This document shows positions 36,505-45,241 of a stretch of DNA of 64,000 nt, in pieces. Under the pieces are notes generated by a model, which made no database searches, was not told the DNA's origin, and saw only the letters and a list, made by a program, of their open reading frames with translations. Within the stretch, counting starts at the first letter, position 1, and each line of letters starts with the position of its first letter. Made by a program: the position numbers and the translations under genes. This DNA is from Bog-756 sp963734435 (lineage in GTDB: Bacteria; Actinomycetota; Acidimicrobiia; Acidimicrobiales; RAAP-2), in the NCBI GenBank assembly GCA_963734435.1, contig CAVTHA010000005.1:62001-126000 (forward strand), written 5' to 3'.

Positions 36505-38492
36505 GTGTCCGTACCGAGCTTCGTACTGGTCAGCGGAATCATCACCGGTCTCAACTACGGCCTGCTGGCGCTCGGCCTGGTGCTCATCTATCGGACCAAC
36601 CGGGTCCTCAACTTCGCCCAGGGCCAGTTGGGGGTGGTGGCGGCCGTCTTTCTGGTCAAGTGCTACTACGACTTCGGGTTCAACTACTGGTTCGCCCTGA
36701 TACTGGCGCTCGGTCTGGCCGCCGCCGTCGGGGCCCTGTGCGAGCTGCTCCTCCGTCGCCTCTTCAACCGGCCCCGGATGCTGGTCATGGTGGCCACCAT
36801 CGGGCTCAGCCAGGTGCTCTTCGTCTTCACTGCGTTGCCGTTCATCCGCCCGAAGAGCCTCTTCCGCCCATTTCCGGTCCCCGTCGACGTCTCGTTCCGC
36901 ATCGGGACCTATCTGTTCACCTCCGGCCAGGTGATCACCTTGGTGGTCGCTCCGCTGGTGGCCATCGGGCTCGCCGCCTTCGTCAAGTGGTCGCCGTGGG
37001 GGCTCGCCATGCGGGCCATGGCCGAGAACGCCGACTCTGCCCGCTTGTCGGGCGTCTGGGTCCGACGGACGTCGACGGTGGCCTGGACGCTGGCCGGCAT
37101 GCTCTCGGCGTTCACCGCCATTCTGGCCTCGCCCGGCCAGACTTCCACCCTGACCGAGGTGTTGAGCCCCGAGCTGTTGCTGCTGGCCCTCACCGCCGCC
37201 ATGGTCGGGGCCATGGTCAACCTGACGGCGGCCTTCGTCGCCGCCATCGGTGTCGGTGTGGTCCAGGAGATCCTGGTGTGGAACCTCTCGGGCACCACCC
37301 AAGTCGACCTGGTGCTCTTTGCCATCGTGCTCGCCGTGCTGCTGTTCCGGATCGCCGGACTGCGGACCGGGCCGCGTGGCGGCGAGCGGAGCACATGGTT
37401 CGAGAGCGCTCGCCGCCAGGTCGGGAAGGCCACCCACCTCCGCCGGCGGGTGGGGGGCGCCGGGATCGGACTCGCCCTGGTGGTCGCGGTGCTGCTGCCC
37501 CTGGTGCTGAGCACGGGCCGTACCTTCCTGCTCTCCCAGATCTGCATCTACGCAGTCATCGCCCTGTCGCTGACCGTGCTCACCGGATGGGCCGGGCAGG
37601 TGTCCCTCGGGCAATTCGGCCTGGTTGCCTGCGGCGCGCTGATGGCCGCCCACCTCGGGACGAGCGTGCCCCTGGTCCTCCTCATGCCGTTCGCCGGCGC
37701 GGTGACCGCGGTGATCGCCGTGGCGGTCGGGTTGCCGGCGCTCCGGGTCCGGGGCCTCTATCTGGCTGTCAGCACGTTGGCCTTCAGCGTCTGGTTCATG
37801 GGCGCTGTGCTCGCCACGCCATGTTGGACCCTGCCGTTGGTCAACCGCCAGCTGTGCACGGGGTTGCCCAACCCCCAGTCCACGCTGCTCGAGCGGCCGA
37901 CGCTGCTCGGTATCAGCCTCGGCTCGGAACGCGCCTTCGCCTGGTTCTCGCTCGGCGTGCTGGTGCTGTCGGTTCTGATGGTCAGGCTGTGGCGCGACCG
38001 CGGTGTGGCCCGCCGTCTCATTTCGGTACGCGACAACGAGGTCGGGGCGGGGGCCATGGGGATTCCCCTGGCCCGGAGCAAGCTGCTCGCCTTCGCCCTG
38101 TCGGGCTTCATGGCCGGGTACGCCGGGGTGTGCCTGGCCTTCGCCACCGAACGCATCTCGACCGCCACCTTCGACCCCACCTTCTCCATCCTGGTGGTCT
38201 CGATGGTGGTCATCGGTGGTCTCGATTCGATCACCGGCGCGCTACTCGGGGCCCTCTACCTCGTCGGTCTCCCCGCCCTGTTCGGGACGACGCCGACCAT
38301 CCAGTTCCTCACCAGCGGGCTGGGCCTGCTGGCCTTCGTCCTGTACCTTCCGGGCGGTCTGGCCGAGCTCCTCCACCAGCTGGGTGACGTGGTGACGCTG
38401 GGCGTCGAGCGCATCTGGCCGCGCGGCAACGCCCCGCCGCCGACCGGCGAGGTCCCGCCGGAGTCGGCGGCGCTGGTCGACGAGGTGATCGG

Positions 38493-38496
<4 letters not shown>
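36505..38496 (+). CDS. Fused LivH-LivM permease of an ABC importer
   Basis: This 663-residue membrane protein combines both permease subunits of a branched-chain-amino-acid-type importer. The LivH half (about 1-290) contains ALGLVLIYRTNRVLNFAQGQ and MRAMAENADSARLSGV. The LivM half (about 310-640) contains LTVLTGWAGQVSLGQFGLV and SVRDNEVGAGAMGIPLARSK, the coupling loop. Fusions of LivH and LivM are known in actinobacteria. The GTG start lies 9 bases after the MFS-LivF gene; LivG follows with a GTGA overlap. Liv-type systems import amino acids, urea, amides or aromatic acids. The substrate here is unknown. Confidence 0.92.
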
Positions 38497-39368
<872 letters not shown>

Positions 39369-39390
39369 CGCCCCAACACCGAGGCTCAGC

Positions 39391-40242
39391 TCAGCGCTTG
39401 GGCATGGCCGGGCCGTAGGGTACGTCACCCTTCAACGTGACCCGGTTGGCCACGCGGATGGCGTCGCCGTAGTCGTCGAGGGCGTAGTGGAGGGTGGCCC
39501 GGTTGTCCCAGAAGGCCACCGACCCGGGTCGCCAGCGGAACCGGCAGGTCAACTCCGGCTGCTGGCAGTGGCGGTACAGCATGTCCAGGATGGCGTTGCT
39601 CTCGTTCTTCGACAGGCCGAGGATCGACTGGGTGAATTGGGGGTTCACGAACAGGCCCTTACGGCCATTTTCGGGGTGCGTGCGCACGACCGGGTGCAGG
39701 GCCGGAAGCAGCTTCTCGTGCCATTCGCCGTGCCATTCGTACCCGCCACGGGCATCCACCTCGGCGGCAAACCAGGGGTCGAAGTGGATGGCGATCAGCT
39801 GATCACACAGGGCACGGACCGGCTCGGCCAGGCGGTCGTAGGCGTCCTGCAGGCTGGCCCACGTCGTGTCGCCACCGACCTCGGGCGCCTCGATCATGTG
39901 GAGGACCGAGCCGAACACCGGTTCCTGCAGGAACGTGACATCGGTGTGCCACCAGCTGGCCCGGTCCTCGCGGCCGTCGATGACCAGTACTTTTGAATCT
40001 TCCTCGCGGGCCGGGATGACCGGATGACCCTCGGTCACCTCGCCGAACTGCCGGGCGAAGTCCGCCTGCTGGGCGGGGGAGAGGTCCTGGTCGCGGAAGA
40101 ACACCACATGGTGCGTGTTGAGCGCCGATCGGATCTCGGCCACCGTCCGCTCGCTCAGGGGCGCCGACAGGTCGACGCCATGGAGCTCGGCGCCGATCAG
40201 GGGCGAAAGCGGCTTGACCACCAGCTCGGTGGCTACCGACAT
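39391..40242 (-). CDS. TauD/TfdA-family 2-oxoglutarate dioxygenase
   Basis: This is a non-heme iron dioxygenase of 283 residues that oxidises a small molecule while decarboxylating 2-oxoglutarate. It carries the iron ligands in WWHTDVTF (HxD) and the distal His in NRATLHYALDDY, followed by the 2-oxoglutarate-binding Arg in RVANRVTLKG. Family members act on taurine, alkyl sulfates, 2,4-D and other substrates, and the sequence does not choose. It is convergent with the LivG gene and divergent from an alpha/beta hydrolase gene. Confidence 0.9.
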   Translation of the reverse strand: MSVATELVVKPLSPLIGAELHGVDLSAPLSERTVAEIRSALNTHHVVFFRDQDLSPAQQADFARQFGEVTEGHPVIPAREEDSKVLVIDGREDRASWWHTDVTFLQEPVFGSVLHMIEAPEVGGDTTWASLQDAYDRLAEPVRALCDQLIAIHFDPWFAAEVDARGGYEWHGEWHEKLLPALHPVVRTHPENGRKGLFVNPQFTQSILGLSKNESNAILDMLYRHCQQPELTCRFRWRPGSVAFWDNRATLHYALDDYGDAIRVANRVTLKGDVPYGPAMPKR

Positions 40243-40333
40243 GAAGACCTCGTCATGGTCCCATAGTGCCCCAGCCCCGCCTCGGGCTCAACCGGAACCG
40301 GCCTGACCGGAGGAGGGACGGCTGTGGCAACCT

Positions 40334-40360
40334 GATCGTTGTATTGCCGCAATGACGATC
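40334..40360. promoter_or_regulatory. Operator-like dyad between the TauD-like and alpha/beta hydrolase genes
   Basis: GATCGT (40334-40339) and ACGATC (40355-40360) enclose ATTGC-C-GCAAT (40343-40353). The site is 17 bases upstream of the hydrolase start in the 135-base divergent region. It may bind a dimeric regulator for one or both genes. Confidence 0.35.
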
Positions 40361-40377
40361 CGACCTGAGGAAGACCC

Positions 40378-41412
40378 ATGACGACCCAGATGCCGGCCCG
40401 CAACTTCTCGCCCTGGTTCCAGGCCGTCAGTCGCCTGATGGCCACCGAGCAGACCGATCCGCTGCCGGTGGCAGATCTGGCGACGTTCGATTCGTGGCGT
40501 GACCGGTTCCGCCGACGGTTGAACACCCTGATGGCGCCGTGGCCGGAGTCGGTCCCCCTGCACCCCGAGATGGAGGAGGAGGCGGCGTGCGACGGATACC
40601 GGCGGTACCGGTTGGTGTTCGACACTGAGGAAACCATGTCGGTCCCGGCCTACCTCCTGGTCCCACACAACCGAGCGGGTCCGGGGTCAGGGGTGCTCGC
40701 CGTGCACGGCCATGGTCCGGGCAAGTCCCGGATCTGTGGCACCGAGGCTGATGCCGAGCCCGGGGGTGACTATGCAGCCGAGCTCGCCCGCCGTGGGCAT
40801 GTGGTGCTGGCCCCTGACCTCCGCTGCTTCGGGGAGCGAGCCGACTGGAACCCGCCGGACCACTACGGCTGCGACACCAACCTCGTCCACCAGGTCATGG
40901 GGGGGTGGAACCCGCTCACCCAGAACGTCTGGGACCTGCAGCGCGCCCTCGACGTCCTCATCGACCACCCGTTGGTCGACCCGGCCCGGATCGGTGTAGT
41001 GGGTTTCTCGTACGGGGGGACGATGGCCCTCTTCCTGGCGGCCTGCGACACCAGGGTGGCCACCACGGTCGTGAGCGGGTACTTCTCGTCGTGGGCCGAA
41101 GCGCACAAGGTCCCGTGGAACATGTGCGGGTCCCAGGTGCTCTTCGGCATGCTCGGCCGCATGGAGCACGCCGACGTCGGCGCCCTGATCGCCCCCCGGC
41201 CGCTGTTGGTCCAGACGGGCCGCGAGGACCTGCTCTTTCCGGTGGCGGCCTTCGAGGACTCGGTGGCCCGGTTGCGCCGGGTCTACGCGCACCTGGGCGC
41301 GCCGGACTGCCTCGAGGACCACGTCTTCGACGGCGAGCACCAGTGGGACGGCGCCCGCGCCTATCCGTTCGTCGAAGAGCGATTGGGGATCTCGACGGCT
41401 GTGCCCGATTGA
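40378..41412 (+). CDS. Alpha/beta hydrolase of the acetyl-xylan-esterase-like/DLH group
   Basis: The 344-residue enzyme carries the oxyanion strand GVLAVHGHGPGKSR, the nucleophile elbow GVVGFSYGGTMALFLAA, the catalytic acid in LLVQTGREDLLFP, and His in FDGEHQWDG. Proteins of this shape hydrolyse acyl groups from sugars or small esters; the exact substrate is unknown. The start ATG 40378 follows GAGGAAG. It is divergent from the TauD-like gene and followed by the convergent nagB-like gene. Confidence 0.88.
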   Translation: MTTQMPARNFSPWFQAVSRLMATEQTDPLPVADLATFDSWRDRFRRRLNTLMAPWPESVPLHPEMEEEAACDGYRRYRLVFDTEETMSVPAYLLVPHNRAGPGSGVLAVHGHGPGKSRICGTEADAEPGGDYAAELARRGHVVLAPDLRCFGERADWNPPDHYGCDTNLVHQVMGGWNPLTQNVWDLQRALDVLIDHPLVDPARIGVVGFSYGGTMALFLAACDTRVATTVVSGYFSSWAEAHKVPWNMCGSQVLFGMLGRMEHADVGALIAPRPLLVQTGREDLLFPVAAFEDSVARLRRVYAHLGAPDCLEDHVFDGEHQWDGARAYPFVEERLGISTAVPD

Positions 41413-41438
41413 GGCCCGCCCTTCGGCGTACGGCACCG

Positions 41439-42218
41439 TCAGGTGGTCGCGGAGAGCAGGCTCGCCGATTGGGGATCGAGGAAGATGGTGGCCTGCGGCG
41501 TCTGCCGGAGCGCCGAGGCCGGACACACGGTGGTCACCGGTCCCTCCAGGGCGTCCCGCACCGGCTCGGCCTTGCGTGCGTCGGGGACGACGGCGAGCAC
41601 GCGCCCCGCCCGGAGCAGAGCGGGGATGGTCACGGTGATGGCGCGCCCGGGGACGTCGCCATCGGTGGCGAAGTGGCCCTCGTTGACCTGCTGGCGCCGG
41701 CACCCTTCGTCCAGGACGACCACCTTCACGTCCTCGGGGTCGTCGAAATCGGCCACCGGCGGGTCGTTGAAGGCCAGGTGCCCGTTCTCGCCGATCCCGA
41801 GGCAGCACAGATCGAGCGGATGCCGACGCAACAACTCGGCATAGCGCCGGCACTCCGCCGCCGGGGGCGCCTGCCCGTCGATGTAGTGGGCGGCGCCAGG
41901 CGAGGCGGGCTCGACGATCCGATGGCGTATCCATCGCCGGAAGCTCGCCGGGTGCTCGGCCCCGATACCCACGTACTCGTCCATGTGGAAGACGACGACC
42001 TGCCCCCACGGGACGCCTTCGGTCCCAGCCACCAGCGCTTCGATGAAGTCCAGTTGTGAGTTGCCGGTGGCGAACATGGCATGGGCCACTCCGTTGCTGG
42101 CGACGGCCTGACGGATGGTGACGGCCGCCTCGTCGGCCGCGGCCCGAGCCAAGGTCACCGTGTCGGGCAGGATGTGCACGTCCGTGTGGGCGGGCGCCGC
42201 TCCAGGCCGGGAAGACAT
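41439..42218 (-). CDS. Glucosamine-6-phosphate deaminase (NagB-like)
   Basis: The 259-residue protein belongs to the NagB/6-phosphogluconolactonase superfamily. Residues MFATGNSQLDFIEAL bind the phosphate, VVVFHMDEYVGI is the NagB signature with the catalytic Asp, and LCCLGIGENGHLAFNDPP is the second signature with the His-Asn pair. It converts glucosamine-6-phosphate to fructose-6-phosphate and ammonia, closing amino-sugar catabolism. It stands alone here between an alpha/beta hydrolase and the ClpP-like module. It could also serve another phospho-amino sugar. Confidence 0.9.
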   Translation of the reverse strand: MSSRPGAAPAHTDVHILPDTVTLARAAADEAAVTIRQAVASNGVAHAMFATGNSQLDFIEALVAGTEGVPWGQVVVFHMDEYVGIGAEHPASFRRWIRHRIVEPASPGAAHYIDGQAPPAAECRRYAELLRRHPLDLCCLGIGENGHLAFNDPPVADFDDPEDVKVVVLDEGCRRQQVNEGHFATDGDVPGRAITVTIPALLRAGRVLAVVPDARKAEPVRDALEGPVTTVCPASALRQTPQATIFLDPQSASLLSATT

Positions 42219-42260
42219 GGAGGCACTGTAGAGCCCCGGCCGGGGGGTGGATCAGAAGGT

Positions 42261-42956
42261 CTAGCGCGCGCCGAATCCGATGCGACGGCCGGGCAGGGGC
42301 AGGATCCGGGCCTCCGGTGTGGCCACCTCGTCGGCCAGCCCGTAGGCAACCGCCTCTGGGGCCGAGAAGGAACGCCCGGAGGCGGCATCGTGGCGGAGCT
42401 GGTCCTCGGGCCGTCCGCTGGCCTCTGCCACCCGCGAGCAGAACGCGGCCCATCGGTCCAGGTGGGCCTGGGCCAGCTGGTGGAGCTGGCGGGCGTGGCC
42501 AGCCACCTCGACCGTCGGCTCGAACAGCCGGAGCCGGGTGTGGGGCGACAGCGTGCGGTGCGAGCAGACGGCCAACACGCCGACGGCGGGACCGGCCACG
42601 TTGCCGAGTCCCATGGCACGGACGGCGACGCCGCAGAGATCGATGATGTCCATGAGGGCCAGCGCCGCCCCGATGGTGCCGTCGCCACTGTCCACCTGCA
42701 GGTGCACCGGATCGTCACCCATTGCGTCGAGCGTCATCAGCGCCGTGCCGGCCTCGGTGGCCGCTTTGTCGTCGAGGGTTCCCGACAGGAGCACGAACCG
42801 GCGCTCGAGGAGCTGCCAGCCCACCCATCCCAGGGGGTCGGGAAATTCGGGCACCGCGGATGGTGGCGGCTCGTCCGGGAACCGTCCCGGTGGCTCGATC
42901 GACGACGAGGTGCCGCCACCGGCCTCGGCCGTTCGCCGCTGAGCCATCGGGGTCAC
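42261..42956 (-). CDS. ClpP-like protein lacking the catalytic triad (ClpR-like)
   Basis: The 231-residue protein has the ClpP fold order (DPVHLQVDSGDGTIGAALAL, then GLGNVAGPAVGVLAV, then RLRLFEPTVEV, then SAPEAVAYGLADEV). When aligned by eye with the ClpP encoded next door, the serine of GMGMSAAAM is replaced by Val/Ala, the histidine of MIHQ by Phe, and the Asp before YFM by Gly, so it should not cleave peptides. ClpR subunits of cyanobacteria and plastids are similar non-catalytic partners of ClpP. GTG 42956 overlaps the XRE stop as GTGA behind GGAGGAGG. It may form a mixed ring with the divergent ClpP (inference). Confidence 0.83.
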   Translation of the reverse strand: MTPMAQRRTAEAGGGTSSSIEPPGRFPDEPPPSAVPEFPDPLGWVGWQLLERRFVLLSGTLDDKAATEAGTALMTLDAMGDDPVHLQVDSGDGTIGAALALMDIIDLCGVAVRAMGLGNVAGPAVGVLAVCSHRTLSPHTRLRLFEPTVEVAGHARQLHQLAQAHLDRWAAFCSRVAEASGRPEDQLRHDAASGRSFSAPEAVAYGLADEVATPEARILPLPGRRIGFGAR

Positions 42957-43216
42957 GGTTCCTCCTCCAATGTCCACTCGATCTTCCAGCCGAGGGCCGA
43001 CACGTAGCGGTCGAGGGTTGATATCAGCACGTCGGACTGGCCCGTCTCGAGCCGGGCCACCGCCGACTGGGAGGTACCCATGCGGGCGGCCACCTGGGTC
43101 TGGGTGAGGCCGAGAGCATGCCGGCGCCCGACCAGCTCGTCGGCCAGCGCCCGGCGGCGTTCGGACATCTCCCGGAACCCGGGGAACACCGGCTGATGGC
43201 GTCGCTCTCCTGTCAC
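42953..43216 (-). CDS. XRE-family HTH regulator
   Basis: This 87-residue protein is one HTH_3 domain (ELVGRRHALGLTQTQVAARM, then GTSQSAVARLETGQSDVLI) with a short tail ending TLEEEP. Such small HTH proteins bind palindromic operators as dimers. It starts at GTG 43216 and overlaps the non-catalytic ClpP-like gene by 4 bases, so it is a candidate local regulator of that gene and of the divergent ClpP. Its C-terminal region has the fold of antitoxin-like HTH proteins, but no toxin gene is adjacent. Confidence 0.92.
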   Translation of the reverse strand: MTGERRHQPVFPGFREMSERRRALADELVGRRHALGLTQTQVAARMGTSQSAVARLETGQSDVLISTLDRYVSALGWKIEWTLEEEP

Positions 43217-43253
43217 GCGGCCTCCTCGGCCGACAGGCTACCTCATGAGTGAG

Positions 43254-43272
43254 ATATCATCAACGATATATC
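43254..43272. promoter_or_regulatory. AT-rich dyads in the XRE/ClpP divergent region
   Basis: ATATC-ATCAAC-GATAT (43254-43269) is followed by the palindrome GATATATC (43265-43272), about 45 bases upstream of the ClpP start and 40 bases from the XRE start. It is the only AT-rich patch in this high-GC region, so it is a likely operator of the XRE protein and/or a promoter. Confidence 0.45.
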
Positions 43273-43314
43273 CAGGCCGGATAGCCCAGCCGGAACAGAG
43301 CCAGGGAGGTACCG

Positions 43315-43950
43315 ATGACGATGCACCAATCGCTGATTCCGACCGTTCTCGAGGAATCGGCTCGGGGTGAGCGGGCCTTCGACATCTACTCCCTGCTCCT
43401 CCGGGAACGCATCGTGTTCCTGGGCCAGGAGGTGGATGACCAGGTGGCCAACCTGATCATCTCCCAGATGCTCTACCTCGAGGCACAGGACCCCGAAAAG
43501 GACATCTCCCTCTACATCAACTCGCCCGGCGGCGCGGCGTACGCCGGCCTGGCCATCTACGACGTGATCCAGCACGTGCGCCCCGACGTGACGACCATTT
43601 GCGTCGGGATGGGCATGTCCGCCGCCGCCATGGTGCTGTGCGGCGGGGCGCCGGGGAAGCGATTGGCCCTGCCCAACGCCCGCATCATGATCCATCAGGG
43701 GAGCGCCGGCGCCAGGGGTGCCCCGAGCGACATGGAAATCCAACTGCGCGAAGTGCTGGCCACCACCAAGCGGATGGCGGAGATCATCGCCCATCACAGT
43801 GGCCGGACCCTCGAACAGGTGTCCCGTGACATCGATCGCGACTATTTCATGACGCCAGGGGAGGCGATGGAGTACGGGATCATCGACGACATCATCGAGC
43901 CCCGCCGTGGACTCTCCGCCTCATCACCGATTGGAGTCGCCGCCGGCTGA
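43315..43950 (+). CDS. clpP: ATP-dependent Clp protease proteolytic subunit
   Basis: This 211-residue serine protease forms the barrel chamber that degrades unfolded proteins delivered by a Clp ATPase. The catalytic triad is present: Ser in GMGMSAAAMV, His in ARIMIHQGS, and Asp in SRDIDRDYFM. The fold continues with GEAMEYGIIDDIIEPR. Housekeeping clpP genes of actinobacteria normally sit by tig and clpX, which are not seen here, so this looks like an additional copy. It is divergent from the XRE and ClpR-like genes with 98 bases between. ATG 43315 follows GGGAGGT. Confidence 0.95.
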   Translation: MTMHQSLIPTVLEESARGERAFDIYSLLLRERIVFLGQEVDDQVANLIISQMLYLEAQDPEKDISLYINSPGGAAYAGLAIYDVIQHVRPDVTTICVGMGMSAAAMVLCGGAPGKRLALPNARIMIHQGSAGARGAPSDMEIQLREVLATTKRMAEIIAHHSGRTLEQVSRDIDRDYFMTPGEAMEYGIIDDIIEPRRGLSASSPIGVAAG

Positions 43951-43983
43951 GACTGCCGGTCCTGGGCCCGTGCAGGGTTGGTT

Positions 43984-43989
43984 TATATT
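43984..43989 (+). promoter_or_regulatory. Possible -10 box (TATATT) for leaderless lipoprotein mRNA
   Basis: TATATT is followed by 7 bases and then ATG 43997. In actinobacteria this spacing would place transcription start at or next to the start codon, giving a leaderless message. The ATG has no proper ribosome-binding site. Confidence 0.35.
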
Positions 43990-43996
43990 GCCGGAG

Positions 43997-45154
43997 ATGC
44001 ACGGGCGAGCCGGGGTCATGCGAACCGCAGCGGCTCTGGCGATCGCCGGGACGGTGCTCGTGTCATGCAGCTCGTCGTCGAGCACGCCCAGTGGCTCGAC
44101 GAGGACGGCGGCCCTGAGTGCGGCACTCCAGCAGTTGGTGACCACGTCGGGCGGACCTCCTGGCGCCATTGCCATCGTGCAGACCGGATCCGGGGTGCAG
44201 GTCGAGACGGCCGGTGCTGGTGACCTGTCCGGGAACCGCGCCATTGCCACCAGTGACACGTTTCGCCTGGCCAGTGTGTCCAAGGCATACAGTGGTGCGG
44301 TCGCCCTCTCCCTGGTGAGCCAGGGAGTGCTCGCCCTCTCCGACACCATCGGGTCCCGGCTCCCCGATCTGCCGCGCACCTGGGCCCCGGTCACCCTGGC
44401 GGAGCTGCTCCAACACACCAGTGGGCTTCCCGACTACATCAGCAACCAGGCATTCCTGACCGCCCTGCAAGCCAATCCCCACATGGCGCTCACTCCGCAA
44501 CAGCTCCTGGGTTACGTGTCGAACGAGCCCCCGCTGTTCACGCCGGGTTCGCACTACGAGTATTCGGACTCTGACAACATCGTGGTCGGGCTGATGGTGC
44601 AAGCCGCGACCGGCAAGGACTACTCCACCGAGCTCACCCAGCAGGTCGCGACGCCCTTGCAGCTGAGCCACACGTCCCTTCCGTCCAATGCCGCCATGCC
44701 GGAACCCTATGTGCGCGGCTACGACGTCACGCCGGGCAAGCCTCCCGAAGATGTGAGCATGGTGATCAATCCCGGTTTGGCCTGGGCGTCGGGGGGGATG
44801 ATCTCGACTCCGACCGAGCTGAACCAGTTCATGCGGGCCTATGTCGAAGGGCGACTGTTCGACAAGGCGACCCAGAGTGATCAGCTGCACTTCGTGGCCG
44901 GGAACTCGGGACCACCCGGGCCCGGGATCAACTCGGCCGGGCTGGGCATCTTCCGGTACCAGACGGATTGCGGGACCGTGTTCGGTCATACTGGCAATAT
45001 CCCGGGCTACACCGTGTTCGCCGCGGCGAATGCCAACGGTTCGCGATCGGTGGTCCTCATCGTCAACACCCAGCTCAACAGCAGCCCGGCCACGGCGGCC
45101 TTCGCCATGTTCCGTCACACCGAGGACTTAGGGGTATGTGCAGCACTCGGCTAG
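43997..45154 (+). CDS. Beta-lactamase-family serine hydrolase, lipoprotein
   Basis: The protein of about 385 residues starts with a lipoprotein signal (LAIAGTVLVSCSSSSS). The class C beta-lactamase/transpeptidase fold follows: nucleophile in LASVSKAYSG (SxxK), second motif YEYSDSDN (YxN-like), and third motif FGHTGNIPGY (HTG). This family contains esterases and DD-peptidases as well as beta-lactamases, so true resistance cannot be inferred. It is probably anchored outside the membrane. The start is ATG 43997, with ATG 44018 as an alternative. Confidence 0.85.
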   Translation: MHGRAGVMRTAAALAIAGTVLVSCSSSSSTPSGSTRTAALSAALQQLVTTSGGPPGAIAIVQTGSGVQVETAGAGDLSGNRAIATSDTFRLASVSKAYSGAVALSLVSQGVLALSDTIGSRLPDLPRTWAPVTLAELLQHTSGLPDYISNQAFLTALQANPHMALTPQQLLGYVSNEPPLFTPGSHYEYSDSDNIVVGLMVQAATGKDYSTELTQQVATPLQLSHTSLPSNAAMPEPYVRGYDVTPGKPPEDVSMVINPGLAWASGGMISTPTELNQFMRAYVEGRLFDKATQSDQLHFVAGNSGPPGPGINSAGLGIFRYQTDCGTVFGHTGNIPGYTVFAAANANGSRSVVLIVNTQLNSSPATAAFAMFRHTEDLGVCAALG

Positions 45155-45241
45155 CCAACACGGCCGTTCCTGTCGAACGCTAACCGGATCAGCGAACAGA
45201 GCTCACAGTTTGCTCATCTCCAGCTGGTAACCATCTGCAGC

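Noticed and set aside
42953..43216. Antitoxin of a toxin-antitoxin pair
   Set aside because: The XRE protein resembles HigA-like antitoxins, but its partner is a ClpP-like protein and no toxin gene is adjacent.
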